NCBI RefSeq assembly: GCF_947498095.1
Contig: NZ_CANMJE010000001.1
Location: forward strand, 248,001 to 312,000
Direction: 5' to 3'
Origin: an uncultured Shimia sp.
Lineage (GTDB): Bacteria > Pseudomonadota > Alphaproteobacteria > Rhodobacterales > Rhodobacteraceae
Length of the DNA stretch: 64,000 nt
The notes below the pieces were generated by a model. It was given only the letters and a program-made list of their open reading frames with translations. It ran no database searches and was not told the DNA's origin. Shown here in pieces: positions 29,524 to 39,752 of this stretch (positions within the stretch are counted from its first letter, which is position 1; each line of letters opens with the position of its first letter). The translations under genes were made by a program, and so were the position numbers.

Positions 29524-30486
29524 ATGATTGATCGTGTCGCAGATGAACCTACGGTGCTCTTGGATGCTGGATTTCCCGATGTTGATGTCCTCTGCGATAC
29601 TGTACGCCTCTGGGATCTGGATCTGCGCCCGCTCAGGATTGACCCGGAAAAGGGTCTGGCCGGGCAAGTTGTTCAGAAACTCTGCGCTGGCGGGGCATAC
29701 GGCTACTGCGGTCTGAATGGCAGCTTTGATCAATTCGGAAGCGCGCCGCCGGGGGTGTTCACCTTCGTTGTGCGCAAGGCAGGTGTCGGGAACATCTGGT
29801 GGCGGTCGCTAGACACGGTCGAGGGCGAAGTCCTGGTCTATAAACCGGGAAGTGAGGTACGTTGCGTCAACGGTCAGGGATTTGCGGTCCACACTATTTC
29901 CGTCGATGACTTACGGCTTCGAGAGATTTGCGAGTCGCTCAAAATCGCTTGTCCGGACCCTGTGACATTGCCCGAGGTGTTCCGATTGCCTGCACGGGTG
30001 TTGGAAGGCGTGCGTGCCGAGTTGGAATCCTGCCTAACTGGCCCCACAACAGCGCTGGGTGCTTCAGTTCAGAGATTGTCCGAGCTTTTGGTGTCTACGT
30101 GGGTGGCCCAACTCCAGACTCGCTATCGCCAGCGCCCCAACTTGCGGGCACGTGATCGTGCCATCCGCAATTGTCTGGAGTTCCTTGAACAGTCTGATTT
30201 GGCATCCGTGGACATGCAGCAACTGTGCAATCAGGCCAATGTCAGCAAGCGAACTCTGCAATACGCCTTTCGTGAGAAATTTCAGATTACACCCTACGCT
30301 TTTCTAAGATCGCTCAGGCTGTCGCGGGTACGGAAGTTGTTGAAGCAGGCGCCCAACCGACACACAGCAATAGGCGAATTGGCTGCCTCGCAGGGAATCT
30401 GGCACCATGGCCGTTTCTCACAGGACTACAGGCTGGCTTATGGCGAAACGCCCCTGCAAACGCGGCAAAGGCATCTGGCCAGGTAG
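29524..30486 (+). CDS. AraC-family transcriptional regulator
   Basis: This 320-residue protein has a C-terminal double helix-turn-helix (about 215-315, CNQANVSKRTLQYAFREKF then a RFSQDYRLAYGETP end), the AraC DNA-binding module, and an N-terminal domain of no obvious family. Its layout resembles EutR-like AraC proteins. It is divergent from the exported sulfatase gene, so control of that gene, possibly in response to the sulfate ester, is a reasonable inference. The ATG has no visible Shine-Dalgarno sequence; transcription may start close to it. Confidence 0.86.
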   Translation: MIDRVADEPTVLLDAGFPDVDVLCDTVRLWDLDLRPLRIDPEKGLAGQVVQKLCAGGAYGYCGLNGSFDQFGSAPPGVFTFVVRKAGVGNIWWRSLDTVEGEVLVYKPGSEVRCVNGQGFAVHTISVDDLRLREICESLKIACPDPVTLPEVFRLPARVLEGVRAELESCLTGPTTALGASVQRLSELLVSTWVAQLQTRYRQRPNLRARDRAIRNCLEFLEQSDLASVDMQQLCNQANVSKRTLQYAFREKFQITPYAFLRSLRLSRVRKLLKQAPNRHTAIGELAASQGIWHHGRFSQDYRLAYGETPLQTRQRHLAR

Positions 30487-30489
30487 CGT

Positions 30490-30511
30490 CCGGACGCAAA
30501 CAAGCGTCCGG
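30490..30511. terminator. Hairpin between convergent genes
   Basis: CCGGACGC-AAACAA-GCGTCCGG is a perfect 8-bp stem with a 6-nt loop in the 39-bp gap between the AraC stop and the enoyl-CoA hydratase stop. There is no T run; probably a shared bidirectional terminator. Confidence 0.6.
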
Positions 30512-30525
30512 CACAAAATCAGTGC

Positions 30526-31302
30526 TTACCGGTCGCGGAACTGCGCCTGACGTTTTTCCATGAAGGCATTCATGCCCTCTTTTTGGTCTTCGGTGGCGAA
30601 CAGTGCGTGGAACACGCGGCGTTCGAACAGCAGACCTTCGGTCAAAGTGGTCTCGTAGCTGCGGTTCACGGCCTCTTTGGCGGTGCGCGCAGTAATCAAC
30701 GATTTCTCGGCGATCTTCTGAGCCGCGCCCATGGCCTCGTCCATCAACTTCTTGGCAGGCACAACGCGGCTGACAAGCCCAGCGCGTTCGGCCTCTTCGG
30801 CGTCCATGAAACGGCCCGTGAGGTTCATATCCATGGATTTCGATTTGCCCACGTAACGGGTCAGTCGTTGCGATCCACCCATACCAGCAATAACGCCGAG
30901 GTTGATCTCGGGTTGGCCAAACTTGGCGGTGTCCGAGGCGATGATAAAGTCACAGGCCATCGCCAGCTCACAACCACCGCCCAATGCATAACCGCTGACG
31001 GCAGCAATGACAGGTTTACGGATGCGGGCAATGCCATCGCCGAAGGCAGCAAACAGGTTCGACGCATTTACGTCGACAAAGCTCATCGAGGACATTTCCT
31101 TGATGTCCGCTCCGGCGGCAAAGGCTTTCTCTGAGCCGGTCAGCACGACGCAACGCACCTTGTCGTTGGCGTCTGCGTCTTCCAGCGCAACCATCAGCTC
31201 TCCCAGCAACTGTTGGTTCAGGGCATTCAGGGCGTCGGGGCGGTTTAGTTTGATGAGGGCGATATGGTCCTCAACGTCGACGATGATCGTCTCAAAAGCC
31301 AT
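30526..31302 (-). CDS. Enoyl-CoA hydratase
   Basis: This 258-residue crotonase-fold enzyme adds water across 2-enoyl-CoA in beta-oxidation. The two catalytic glutamates are at Glu112 ([11 protein letters not shown]) and Glu132 (FGQPEINLG), 20 residues apart as in crotonase, and the oxyanion stretch AAGADIKEM lies at 62-70. Sequence and length fit short-chain enoyl-CoA hydratase (FadB1x/PaaF-like), and the presence of both glutamates argues against isomerase-only members. It stands alone, 64 bp downstream of mutM in the same direction. Confidence 0.92.
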   Translation of the reverse strand: MAFETIIVDVEDHIALIKLNRPDALNALNQQLLGELMVALEDADANDKVRCVVLTGSEKAFAAGADIKEMSSMSFVDVNASNLFAAFGDGIARIRKPVIAAVSGYALGGGCELAMACDFIIASDTAKFGQPEINLGVIAGMGGSQRLTRYVGKSKSMDMNLTGRFMDAEEAERAGLVSRVVPAKKLMDEAMGAAQKIAEKSLITARTAKEAVNRSYETTLTEGLLFERRVFHALFATEDQKEGMNAFMEKRQAQFRDR

Positions 31303-31366
31303 GAGTGATGCTTTCTCTTGTTCCGGTCAAAGACGATTCCTTACCATTCCTGAGAGCCGGATCAAG

Positions 31367-32218
31367 CTATCTTTGGCATTGCGGACAATAGAAGGATGAG
31401 CGTCCCGATTGGGTGATTCGGGCGATCGTTCCGGTACAGCCTTGGGTGTGACATGGCGCACCCTCCCGACCGTACACATCGAAACTATGCTGAAAATATC
31501 CAAGCTCTCCATCGGCTTGCCGGAAATCACGCAGCGATGACCCCCCCGCATCGATGGCATCAGACAGCACCTTGCGAATGATTGGAACCAACTCAGCGAC
31601 GCGTTTTGCAGACACATTTGCGGCCTTGCGACGCGGCGACACGCCAGCGCGAAAAAGCGCTTCGCAAACATAAATATTGCCCAGACCGGCGATGATCTTC
31701 TGGTCCAGAAGCGCGGATTTGATCGGTGTATTGCGATTCTTCAGTTGTTCCGCGAGGTAAGCTTCGTCGAAGGTGTTTCCCAATGGCTCTGGCCCGATAC
31801 TGGCCAAGAGCGGGTGCTGGTCAGCGGTGGCCGTGTCCAACAGGTCCATCGCCCCGAACCGGCGCGGATCGTTGAACGTAACGCGCGCGCCATTGTCCAG
31901 GTCAAAGACCACGTGGTCATGCTTTTCGGCCTGCGGGTGGTCATGCACAAACTGGCCCAGCGGATCGCCAGACACGGTCATGCGCCCCGACATGCCAAGG
32001 TGAATGAGGAGCGTTTCTCCCCTGTCGAGATCGGCGAGGACGTATTTTGATCGCCGCCGTAAGGTTGTCACCTGCGCGCCCGTCAACCGTTCAGCCATCC
32101 GCTCCGGGAACGGCCAGCGCAGGTCAGGGCGATTCACCGCGACATGCGCGAACCGCGCGCCTTCCATCGAAGGCAAGAGGCCCCGCCGGACGGTTTCAAC
32201 TTCGGGCAGTTCTGGCAT
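31367..32218 (-). CDS. mutM: Formamidopyrimidine-DNA glycosylase
   Basis: This 283-residue enzyme removes 8-oxoguanine and formamidopyrimidines and nicks the abasic site. The mature N-terminus is Pro2-Glu3-Leu-Pro-Glu-Val-Glu-Thr with Pro2 the nucleophile; a lysine in RRRSKYVL near 57 and a C-terminal zinc finger (CHTQGC then CPQC) are present. It is divergent from ubiE across 180 bp, which contain a CTATAT box near 32363 but no other clear signal. Confidence 0.96.
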   Translation of the reverse strand: MPELPEVETVRRGLLPSMEGARFAHVAVNRPDLRWPFPERMAERLTGAQVTTLRRRSKYVLADLDRGETLLIHLGMSGRMTVSGDPLGQFVHDHPQAEKHDHVVFDLDNGARVTFNDPRRFGAMDLLDTATADQHPLLASIGPEPLGNTFDEAYLAEQLKNRNTPIKSALLDQKIIAGLGNIYVCEALFRAGVSPRRKAANVSAKRVAELVPIIRKVLSDAIDAGGSSLRDFRQADGELGYFQHSFDVYGREGAPCHTQGCTGTIARITQSGRSSFYCPQCQR

Positions 32219-32398
32219 TTGATGGCCTCGTCATTCGCTGGTGCTTCGTCCTGTGTCGCATACCAAACAGGCTTGGGGGAACTGCTTTCTTAGATGAACA
32301 CCTTTTCGGATTCTTGATTTTTCCGCCCCCACAATCGCCGCATTGTATGCCCCTTTAACCCCCTATATGAAGAGCGGGACTAATTTGCGGTTTGGGCC

Positions 32399-33151
32399 AT
32401 GAGCGACAACGATCAGAACACCACCCATTTTGGGTTCACAACTGTCCCCGAGGCGGAAAAAGCCGGCAAGGTTCAGGGAGTCTTTAACTCGGTCGCGTCG
32501 AAGTATGACGTGATGAATGACGTGATGAGCCTCGGCATCCACCGGGTCTGGAAAGATGCAATGATGGATTGGCTGGCACCACGTCCCGGCCAACGTCTTT
32601 TGGATGTTGCTGGTGGAACCGGTGATATCTCGTTTCGTTTTCTGGATCGCGCAGGCCACGGCCATGCCACGGTGCTGGATTTGACCGAACCGATGCTGGT
32701 TGAGGGGCGCAAGCGGGCCGAGGCGGCAGCGATGGCCGACAGCTTGGACTGGGTGGTCGGCGACGCAATGGCCTTGCCGTTTGAGAACAACACCTTTGAC
32801 GTCTACACGATCTCGTTCGGCATCCGGAACGTGACACGGCCACAAGAAGCGCTGAACGAAGCGTTCCGCGTTTTGAAACCGGGCGGCCGTCTGATGGTGC
32901 TGGAGTTCAGCCAAATCCCAAACGACATGATGCAAAAGGCCTACGACCTTTATTCCTTTAACATCATCCCGCGCATGGGTCAGATGATCGCAAATGACCG
33001 CGACAGCTATCAGTATCTGGTCGAGTCGATCCGCAACTTCCCCGATCAGGACACCTTTCTCGACATGGTGAAAACCGCCGGGTTTGAGAACGCCAAGTAT
33101 CGCAACCTGTCACTGGGCATCGCTGCGCTGCACTCGGGGTGGAAGATTTGA
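32399..33151 (+). CDS. ubiE: Demethylmenaquinone/2-polyprenyl-6-methoxybenzoquinol methyltransferase
   Basis: This 250-residue class I methyltransferase performs the C-methylation step of ubiquinone synthesis using S-adenosylmethionine. The SAM-binding motif [13 protein letters not shown] begins near residue 61, with [16 protein letters not shown] before it and [10 protein letters not shown] and [13 protein letters not shown] after; these are the UbiE signatures. The next gene, ubiB, begins within its stop codon, so the two are translationally coupled and work in one pathway. Confidence 0.96.
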   Translation: MSDNDQNTTHFGFTTVPEAEKAGKVQGVFNSVASKYDVMNDVMSLGIHRVWKDAMMDWLAPRPGQRLLDVAGGTGDISFRFLDRAGHGHATVLDLTEPMLVEGRKRAEAAAMADSLDWVVGDAMALPFENNTFDVYTISFGIRNVTRPQEALNEAFRVLKPGGRLMVLEFSQIPNDMMQKAYDLYSFNIIPRMGQMIANDRDSYQYLVESIRNFPDQDTFLDMVKTAGFENAKYRNLSLGIAALHSGWKI

Positions 33152-34680
33152 GAGGACCGCACAATATCTGGCGGTTGATCCGCACCGGCGCCACGATGGA
33201 ACGCACTGGCGCCATGCGCGAGGTGATGGACGCGATGGAAGCGCCGAAAGCGCTGCGGATCGTGGCGCGCACGGTGATCTGGCCGTTCCGTTGGCTCGGA
33301 ATCAAGGGGGATCCGTCGATGCCTCCTGTTGTGCGGGCGCTGAATGCTTTGGGACCGGCCTATATCAAGTTTGGTCAGGTTCTCTCAACGCGCCCCGATG
33401 TTGTGGGGCCTGATCTGGCGACCGAACTGCGCGTGTTGCAGGACAAACTGCCGCCGTTTTCCATCGAGATCGCCAAGAAATCAGTGCAGGACGAGCTGGG
33501 CCTGCCTGTTGACGAGCTGTTCTCGGAGTTCTCCGAACCTGTTGCGGCGGCGTCGATCGCCCAGGTTCACAAGGCGCGGATCAAAGAGACCGGTGAGGAG
33601 GTCGCTGTCAAGGTGCTGCGTCCGAGCATTGAACGCGCGTTTCGCAAGGATATTGACGCGTTTTACTTTGCGGCGGACACCATCGAGTTCCTGTCGCCCG
33701 CGTCGCGCCGGTTGCGTCCTCGCGACGTGATTGAACACTTTGACGGCGTGGTGGCTGGCGAGTTGGATTTACGGCTCGAGGCAGCTTCGGCCAGTGAGTT
33801 TGCAGCCAATACGGCCAAGGATGAAGGGTTCCGTGTTCCCACCGTTTTGTGGGAGCATTCCGGCCGCCGCGTAATGACGTTGGGCTGGGCCGAAGGTGAC
33901 CCCTTGGGTGACAACGATGCGCTGGACCGCGCAGGCCACAACCGCCACGCATTGGGCAGTCGGGTGTTGAGCTTGTTTTTGCGCCACGCGCTGCGTGACG
34001 GATATTTCCACGCCGACATGCATCAGGGCAACCTGAAGGTCGCCGCCAATGGCGATATCATTGCCTATGACTTTGGCATTATGGGCCATATCGATGAATA
34101 CACCCGCCGGGTCTATGCCGAGATTCTGTTCGGGTTTATCCAGCGTGACTATCAGCGTGTGGCCGAGGTGCATTTTGAGGCGGGCTATGTGCCTGCTGAC
34201 CGGAATGTTGATGAATTTGCCCGCGCCTTGCGCGCCGTGGGTGAACCGATCTTTGGCATGGACGCGACGCGGATTTCGATGGGGCGCTTGCTGAGCTATC
34301 TCTTTGAAGTGACCGAGCGCTTTGGCATGGAAACCCGCACCGAACTGATTCTGTTGCAGCGCACCATGGTGGTGGTCGAGGGAGTGGCCCGGTCACTGGA
34401 CCCTGAGGTCAATATCTGGGACGTCGCCCATCCGGTAGTCGAAGGCTACATCAAGGAAAGCATCGGCCCCAAGGCATTGGGGCGTGACCTGATGAAGACT
34501 GCGAGGGTCCTGGCTCGCTTCGGACCACGTTTGCCCGGACTGGTGGAAAGCGCCCTGATCCGTCAGGCCACGCCAGTTGAAGAAGAAAACTCGCGTGTCT
34601 GGCCTGTAGCCCTAGCTGGCGGCCTTGCTGGTACCGTGATTGGGGTCGCAGCAGTCTTGATCGTTCTGGCGCTGATTTAG
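33148..34680 (+). CDS. ubiB: Ubiquinone biosynthesis ATPase/kinase-like protein UbiB
   Basis: This 510-residue ABC1/ADCK-type membrane protein is needed for ubiquinone synthesis, probably to release lipid intermediates from the membrane. YIKFGQ at about 72-77 is the KxGQ motif, [13 protein letters not shown] at 131-143 the Ala-rich loop, and [11 protein letters not shown] the metal site; a hydrophobic C-terminal helix ends the protein. I prefer TTG 33148, which overlaps the ubiE stop as TTGA and has GGGGTGGAAG just upstream; GTG 33139 is the alternative and lacks an RBS. Confidence 0.93.
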   Translation: MRGPHNIWRLIRTGATMERTGAMREVMDAMEAPKALRIVARTVIWPFRWLGIKGDPSMPPVVRALNALGPAYIKFGQVLSTRPDVVGPDLATELRVLQDKLPPFSIEIAKKSVQDELGLPVDELFSEFSEPVAAASIAQVHKARIKETGEEVAVKVLRPSIERAFRKDIDAFYFAADTIEFLSPASRRLRPRDVIEHFDGVVAGELDLRLEAASASEFAANTAKDEGFRVPTVLWEHSGRRVMTLGWAEGDPLGDNDALDRAGHNRHALGSRVLSLFLRHALRDGYFHADMHQGNLKVAANGDIIAYDFGIMGHIDEYTRRVYAEILFGFIQRDYQRVAEVHFEAGYVPADRNVDEFARALRAVGEPIFGMDATRISMGRLLSYLFEVTERFGMETRTELILLQRTMVVVEGVARSLDPEVNIWDVAHPVVEGYIKESIGPKALGRDLMKTARVLARFGPRLPGLVESALIRQATPVEEENSRVWPVALAGGLAGTVIGVAAVLIVLALI

Positions 34681-34686
34681 ACTAAC

Positions 34687-34716
34687 AACCCGCCAAGTTC
34701 CCGGCACCGGGCGGTT
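34687..34716 (+). terminator. Possible terminator after ubiB
   Basis: AACCCGCC and GGGCGGTT can pair with one bulge 6 bp after the ubiB stop. No T run follows, so this is a weak candidate. The rest of the 225-bp gap before msrB shows no gene. Confidence 0.25.
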
Positions 34717-34905
34717 CGGCAACCAGCACATCCATTTCAATTCGCGTTTTGACGAGACTTGCCATGTGTGCGTTTCGCTTGGCGGGGAAAACTTCCCAAA
34801 CCCGCGTTCAGATCAACTCTCTGTCATGGTTTTGAAACGGTTGTTTGTATTTCCGCCCGCAGACCCATTTAATACCAGAGCGAAATGGGAGTTCAGGAGA
34901 CGCAC

Positions 34906-35361
34906 ATGACCACCTATCATCGAGACCCAGACGCCGTTGCCGCACTCACGGATGAACAGTTCTGGGTGACACAGGAAAGCGGCACTGAGCGCCCGGGGTC
35001 GGGCAAGCTGCTCTATAACAAGGACCCGGGCATTTACGTCGACGTTGTGTCTGGTGAACCGTTGTTTGCAAGCTCTGACAAATACGAATCTGGCTGCGGC
35101 TGGCCGAGTTTCACCAAGCCGATTGAAACCGCACATGTGACTGAACACCACGACAACACGCATGGCATGGTCCGCACCGAAGTGCGGTCCAAGCACGGCG
35201 ACAGCCATTTGGGGCACGTATTTCCCGACGGCCCTGTGGATCGTGGCGGGCTGCGCTATTGCATAAACTCTGCGAGCCTGCGCTTTGTGCATCGCGACGA
35301 CATGGAGGCCGAAGGCTATGGCGCCTATTTGGACCAGGTGGAGGAGATCAAAAATGACTGA
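34906..35361 (+). CDS. msrB: Peptide-methionine (R)-S-oxide reductase, zinc-free form
   Basis: This 151-residue protein reduces methionine R-sulfoxide. The fold motifs [19 protein letters not shown] and the catalytic cysteine in [11 protein letters not shown] are present. Both CxxC pairs that hold structural zinc in the E. coli type are replaced ([10 protein letters not shown] for the first, RSKHGDSH for the second), so it should not bind that zinc; the Cys in SGCGW may be the resolving residue. AGGAGA at 34895-34900 fixes ATG 34906. It overlaps msrA by 8 bp, giving an operon that repairs both sulfoxide isomers. Confidence 0.94.
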   Translation: MTTYHRDPDAVAALTDEQFWVTQESGTERPGSGKLLYNKDPGIYVDVVSGEPLFASSDKYESGCGWPSFTKPIETAHVTEHHDNTHGMVRTEVRSKHGDSHLGHVFPDGPVDRGGLRYCINSASLRFVHRDDMEAEGYGAYLDQVEEIKND

Positions 35362-35854
35362 ACGTGCGGTTCTGGCAGGCGGGTGTTTCTGGGGAATGGA
35401 AGATCTGATCGGCAAGATGGAGGGCGTGATCTCGACCCGCGTCGGCTATACTGGTGGCGACGTGGCCAATGCCACCTATCGCGATCACGGCACCCATGCC
35501 GAAGGCATTGAGATCACTTTTGACCCGACTCAGACCACCTATCGCCGACTTTTGGAGTTCTTCTTTCAGATTCACGATCCGACCACTCCGGATCGTCAGG
35601 GCAATGACCGTGGCATGTCGTATCGCTCGGCGATCTACTATGTCGATGAATACCAGAAAGCCGTGGCGCTGGACACCATCGCAGATGTGGATGCGTCGGG
35701 TCTGTGGCCGGGAAAGGTCGTGACCGAAGTAGAACCCGTTGGGGATTTTTGGGAAGCCGAGGATTACCATCAGGACTATCTGGTTAAGAACCCCAACGGA
35801 TACACTTGCCACTTTGTGCGTCCGGGCTGGGTCTTGCCAAAGCGCGACGTCTGA
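35354..35854 (+). CDS. msrA: Peptide-methionine (S)-S-oxide reductase
   Basis: This 166-residue enzyme reduces methionine S-sulfoxide in proteins. The catalytic cysteine is Cys11 in GGCFWGME, followed by [12 protein letters not shown] and the family stretches [14 protein letters not shown] and YHQDYL. Its ATG lies inside the msrB 3' end with GAGGAG at 35341-35346 as RBS. Length is at the short, cytoplasmic end of the family; there is no signal peptide. Confidence 0.95.
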   Translation: MTERAVLAGGCFWGMEDLIGKMEGVISTRVGYTGGDVANATYRDHGTHAEGIEITFDPTQTTYRRLLEFFFQIHDPTTPDRQGNDRGMSYRSAIYYVDEYQKAVALDTIADVDASGLWPGKVVTEVEPVGDFWEAEDYHQDYLVKNPNGYTCHFVRPGWVLPKRDV

Positions 35855-35867
35855 GGTGCCCGAGGTC

Positions 35868-37874
35868 TTACTCTGCAGCGATGCGAGGGCGCCCTGACGC
35901 TTCAACGGTTAGGGTTGCCTGCACAAAGATCTCGCGACCTTCGGCTTCCGCGGTGCGAATGTCTTTTATAACCGACACACGAATCCCTTCGGCGCCAGCC
36001 TGTTGTGCCTCACGCTGGGACATCTCTGTCAGATGGTCTTCAAGATATCCCAAAGCTTCTTGGGCATCGGCAAAATCCTCGGGACCGCTGGCCAGATGCA
36101 CGCGGAAGCGCCCCTCGGCAGGCGCGCTGACTTCGCCAGAACGTCGGATGGTCACACGCCCAACAACCGCGCCAATGGCATTTGCCACGCCCGCATGTTT
36201 AGGGAGTTCCATCTGACAACTCAGCCGCTCTCCAACGGCAGGGTAATAGGTTGAGGCTGAGGCCCCCAGACCAATCACTGGCAGGTTCAGACCGGCATCC
36301 AGACGCACCAATCCGCGATGCCCGCCCAAGGCACGCTGGGTCAAAACATGGCGAGCCAATTGACTAGACGGGATGTCAAACCCCTCCTCTTCCTCTGCAA
36401 AAGCAGTCTCTAACAATGCCAAAACCGTTTGCTGTGTCAGTTGGTCGATGATGATCCTGGCCATGCCCATTGGGTCTTGCGCCAGCATGTTGCCGGCCCC
36501 GGTGCGACGACGCCCAAAGAGTGTCAGAGCCTTCTGCGCTGCATCCTTGTCCCACGATGCCAAGGACCCCAAAACATGGCTTGCATCCGACGGTGTCACG
36601 CCGGCAACTTGTACGATGCCGCGTTCAACCAATCGGCGGAGGGCTTTGATCTCAATTCGATTTCGCAGCACCGTTGCCAACGGATGAACAGCATCATCGA
36701 TGCGATCCAACAGCGCTGCCTCACGCCCTTCCACCCCGTCCCGGGGAACTCCAGGCACAGCACGCACGAACCTCCCGTCATGCTCACCCGGCGCGGCAGC
36801 CCGGAGCTGTTCGTCCAAAGCCTTGTGGACAATCTCAGGGGCCTCTGTCGCGATGAGCGATACAGGCAACACGCGCTTGGGACCAAGCGTCACGCCGCCC
36901 TTTAGTCCCTCGGAAATAAAGTGCGCCTCGCTGTCGCCTCCCAAACCAGAAGTCCGCATGGCAACGGCTTCGACCATCGTGCGATAGGGGCCAACACGCG
37001 CCCCGTCAGGGTCAATCGACGGACGCCCATTTCTCAAAACCGCCACATCGGTCGTCGTACCGCCAATGTCGCTTACCAAAGCGTCCTGCGCCCCTGTCAT
37101 CCAGCGCGCGCCAACAATCGATGCCGCAGGGCCGCTGAGAATAGTTTCGATAGGACGCTCACGCGCAAAATCTGCCGAGATCAACGCACCGTCACCGCGA
37201 ACGACCATAAGCGGTGCGGTGATGCCGAGCTCTCCCAACCGGGTTTCTGCCTGCCGGATAAGGCGCTCGATCATGCCGATCAGCCGCGCATTCAATACAG
37301 CGGTCATTGCCCGTTTGGGGCCGTTTAATTTTGACGACAAATGGTGCGAACAGCTTACGGGACGCCCGGTCAGATCCTGAACCATCTCTGCCGCGCGTTG
37401 TTCATGAGCCGGATTGCGCGTCGCGAACTGGGCCGCAACAGCATAGCCCGACACTTCACGTCCATGCGCGGTCAGCCATTCGGCCAAAGCTGCCTCATCC
37501 AACGGCTCTTTCATGTCGCCCGAATGGTTGTGTCCACCTGACAAAAGAATTGCAGGATCACCGGCCAAGGCCTCGTTTAGCCCGTGGCGTTCCAGATCAC
37601 TTTCTCGGAATCCAATCAGGATCAGGGCAACACGCCCACCCTGCCCTTCAACCAGTGCATTGGTGGCCAAAGTGGTCGACAGCGACGCCAAGGTAATCTC
37701 GGCAGGATCAATCGCGGCCTCGGTCAGGACGGCACTGACGGCAGCACCAATGCCTTCGGCCAGATCATGCCGGGTCGTCAACGACTTGGCCGTTGCGATC
37801 ACTTCCTGTTCGTCCCGGACCAGAACGGCATCGGTATACGTGCCGCCCGTGTCCACCCCCAGTGACAATGCCAT
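35868..37874 (-). CDS. Hydantoinase/oxoprolinase A-like protein
   Basis: This 668-residue protein resembles the A subunit of ATP-dependent N-methylhydantoinase, 5-oxoprolinase and acetone carboxylase. The N-terminal ATP-binding start SLGVDTGGTYTDAVLV, the middle SGPAASIVGARW and VSDIGGTTTDVAVL are typical. Such subunits normally need a HyuB-type partner, and no such gene is adjacent; the C-terminal 150 residues look divergent. I chose ATG 37874, with GAGG upstream, over the open frame to 37910. The reaction and substrate cannot be assigned. It follows queG at 47 bp on the same strand. Confidence 0.82.
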   Translation of the reverse strand: MALSLGVDTGGTYTDAVLVRDEQEVIATAKSLTTRHDLAEGIGAAVSAVLTEAAIDPAEITLASLSTTLATNALVEGQGGRVALILIGFRESDLERHGLNEALAGDPAILLSGGHNHSGDMKEPLDEAALAEWLTAHGREVSGYAVAAQFATRNPAHEQRAAEMVQDLTGRPVSCSHHLSSKLNGPKRAMTAVLNARLIGMIERLIRQAETRLGELGITAPLMVVRGDGALISADFARERPIETILSGPAASIVGARWMTGAQDALVSDIGGTTTDVAVLRNGRPSIDPDGARVGPYRTMVEAVAMRTSGLGGDSEAHFISEGLKGGVTLGPKRVLPVSLIATEAPEIVHKALDEQLRAAAPGEHDGRFVRAVPGVPRDGVEGREAALLDRIDDAVHPLATVLRNRIEIKALRRLVERGIVQVAGVTPSDASHVLGSLASWDKDAAQKALTLFGRRRTGAGNMLAQDPMGMARIIIDQLTQQTVLALLETAFAEEEEGFDIPSSQLARHVLTQRALGGHRGLVRLDAGLNLPVIGLGASASTYYPAVGERLSCQMELPKHAGVANAIGAVVGRVTIRRSGEVSAPAEGRFRVHLASGPEDFADAQEALGYLEDHLTEMSQREAQQAGAEGIRVSVIKDIRTAEAEGREIFVQATLTVEASGRPRIAAE

Positions 37875-37921
37875 GAGAAACCTCGTCTGTTCGCGCATTC
37901 TGACTGACACGCAGGATTACG

Positions 37922-38983
37922 TCAGTCAGGCCTGTTTGCGACCTCTTGTAACCGCTCTTTCGCCCAGGACGCCGCGTCACGTACCGTGTCGTCGGGATCG
38001 AGCAGCAGTGTTTCAACTTTGTTTAGCAGGGCAACTTGCCCGCTGTTCCCAATTGCATAGAGCACATTGCGTATGAATCGGTTTCGGCCAATGCGTTTGA
38101 TTGGGCTACCGGAGAAATGCGCTCGGAATCCGGCGTCGTCAAATTCTACCAGATCCGCCAATGCCGGAGCCGTCAGATCATCGCGCGCGTGATACCTGAT
38201 CTCGCGCGCATCAATTGCAAACTTGTTCCAGGGACAAGCCGCAAGGCAATCGTCACAGCCGTAAATTCGGTTGCCCAACAGCGGGCGTAGTTCGACATCT
38301 ACCGGCCCATGATGTTCAATCGTGAGATAAGAAATACAGCGTGTTGCATTGATCTGATTGGGGGCAGGAAATGCATCAGTCGGACACACATCCAAACACG
38401 ACCGACATGACCCACAATGGTCAATTTCCGCTGGATCAGTCTCTAGTTGAACGGTCGTAAACACCGATCCAATAAAGAACCAGGACCCCAGATCTCGACT
38501 GACAAGATTGGTGTGTTTACCCTGCCATCCAAGGCCTGCTGCCTGACCCAGAGGCTTTTCCGGCACCGGAGCTGTATCGACAAATACTTTGACCTGCGTA
38601 GCATCCCCGGTTTCGGCAATCAGCCAGCGTGCCAGCCGCTTGAGGCGTTTTTTGACGATGTCGTGGTAATCTTTGTTTTGGGCATAGACCGAGATCGCAC
38701 CGCGGTCCGGCATTGCGTGAACCCGCGTTGGATCATGCATCGGCGTATAGCTTTCACCCAACATGATGATCGACTTGGCTTCAGGCCAGAGGACTGCGGG
38801 ATTGCCACGCCAATGGGTGCGATCAGCCAGCCAATCCATTTGACCGTGGTATTCCCTTTCGAGAAAGCCATTAAGGTTCTTGGGCACCTGTCCGACAGAA
38901 TCCGGGCGGCAGATACGACACAAATCGAAGCCCATCTCTTGCGCCTCTCTCACCAATCGCGATTTGAGGTCATCCGACATCAT
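37922..38983 (-). CDS. queG: Epoxyqueuosine reductase
   Basis: This 353-residue cobalamin and iron-sulfur enzyme reduces epoxyqueuosine to queuosine in the anticodon of GUN tRNAs. Two 4Fe-4S sets are visible: Cys190/193/196/200 and Cys216/243/246/250. [10 protein letters not shown] with Asp136, near the substrate and cobalamin, and a C-terminal HEAT-like repeat part complete the family. ATG 38983 and the next codon are both Met; either may start. A GST gene precedes it by 45 bp on the same strand. Confidence 0.95.
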   Translation of the reverse strand: MMSDDLKSRLVREAQEMGFDLCRICRPDSVGQVPKNLNGFLEREYHGQMDWLADRTHWRGNPAVLWPEAKSIIMLGESYTPMHDPTRVHAMPDRGAISVYAQNKDYHDIVKKRLKRLARWLIAETGDATQVKVFVDTAPVPEKPLGQAAGLGWQGKHTNLVSRDLGSWFFIGSVFTTVQLETDPAEIDHCGSCRSCLDVCPTDAFPAPNQINATRCISYLTIEHHGPVDVELRPLLGNRIYGCDDCLAACPWNKFAIDAREIRYHARDDLTAPALADLVEFDDAGFRAHFSGSPIKRIGRNRFIRNVLYAIGNSGQVALLNKVETLLLDPDDTVRDAASWAKERLQEVANRPD

Positions 38984-39028
38984 GAGTCGCCAAAAATGCA
39001 GAGCGCTCTGCCAGAAATCAAAAGGCTA

Positions 39029-39694
39029 TCAGAAATCGAGATCGGCATAATGCTGTGGGGGTAAGAAGCCTGGAACCTGGTCGGCCAGAACCGACCGGAA
39101 CGCCGGGCGTGATTTAATTTTGGCGTACCAATCCTTGACCACTTCGGATCGATTCCAGTCGACGTCCGAAATATAATCCAGTGACGAAAGATGCGCCGCA
39201 GCAGCAAAGTCGGCCAACGTCATCACGTCACCAGCAAGCCAGCGGCGGTGATCCAAAAGCCATGCCATATAGTCCAGGTGATACTTGATCGCCCGCGCAC
39301 CGGCTTTGACATTGGTGCTGTCGGGGTACCCCTGTGACATCATCTTCTTGTTAACGCGTTCGTAGAGCAGTTTCGAGGTGACCTCGTGGTGAAACTTGTC
39401 ATCAAACCATGACACCAAACGGCGAACCTCATACCGGCCATCTGCGTCACGCGGCATCAATGAGGGCTCGGGGTATTGCTCTTCGATGTATTCACAAATG
39501 GCGGCACTTTCCGCCATCATTTTACCGTCCATCTTTAGCACGGGAACTTTGGCGGCAGGGTTGCGACGCAGGAAATCCGGATCCTGCTCCCAATATCGCT
39601 CTTCCACCAACTCGACCTCAATCCGCTTCTCGGCAAGCGAAAGGCGCACCTTGCGGCAGAATGGGGACAACGGAACATGAAAAAGTCGGTTCAT
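39029..39694 (-). CDS. Glutathione S-transferase family protein
   Basis: This 221-residue protein has a thioredoxin-fold N-terminal domain starting HVPLSPFCRKVRL, with a cysteine at the catalytic position, and an all-helical C-terminal domain. KVPVL and ESAAICEYIE bind glutathione in this family. It is upstream of queG in the same direction and probably co-transcribed. The substrate is unknown; beta- or omega-type reductase activity is more likely than conjugation because of the Cys. Confidence 0.88.
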   Translation of the reverse strand: MNRLFHVPLSPFCRKVRLSLAEKRIEVELVEERYWEQDPDFLRRNPAAKVPVLKMDGKMMAESAAICEYIEEQYPEPSLMPRDADGRYEVRRLVSWFDDKFHHEVTSKLLYERVNKKMMSQGYPDSTNVKAGARAIKYHLDYMAWLLDHRRWLAGDVMTLADFAAAAHLSSLDYISDVDWNRSEVVKDWYAKIKSRPAFRSVLADQVPGFLPPQHYADLDF

Positions 39695-39752
39695 TGGTAC
39701 ATCACGAGCAATTTTGAATACTTCCCCTCAATGCACCGGGATCGCGTCTTTT

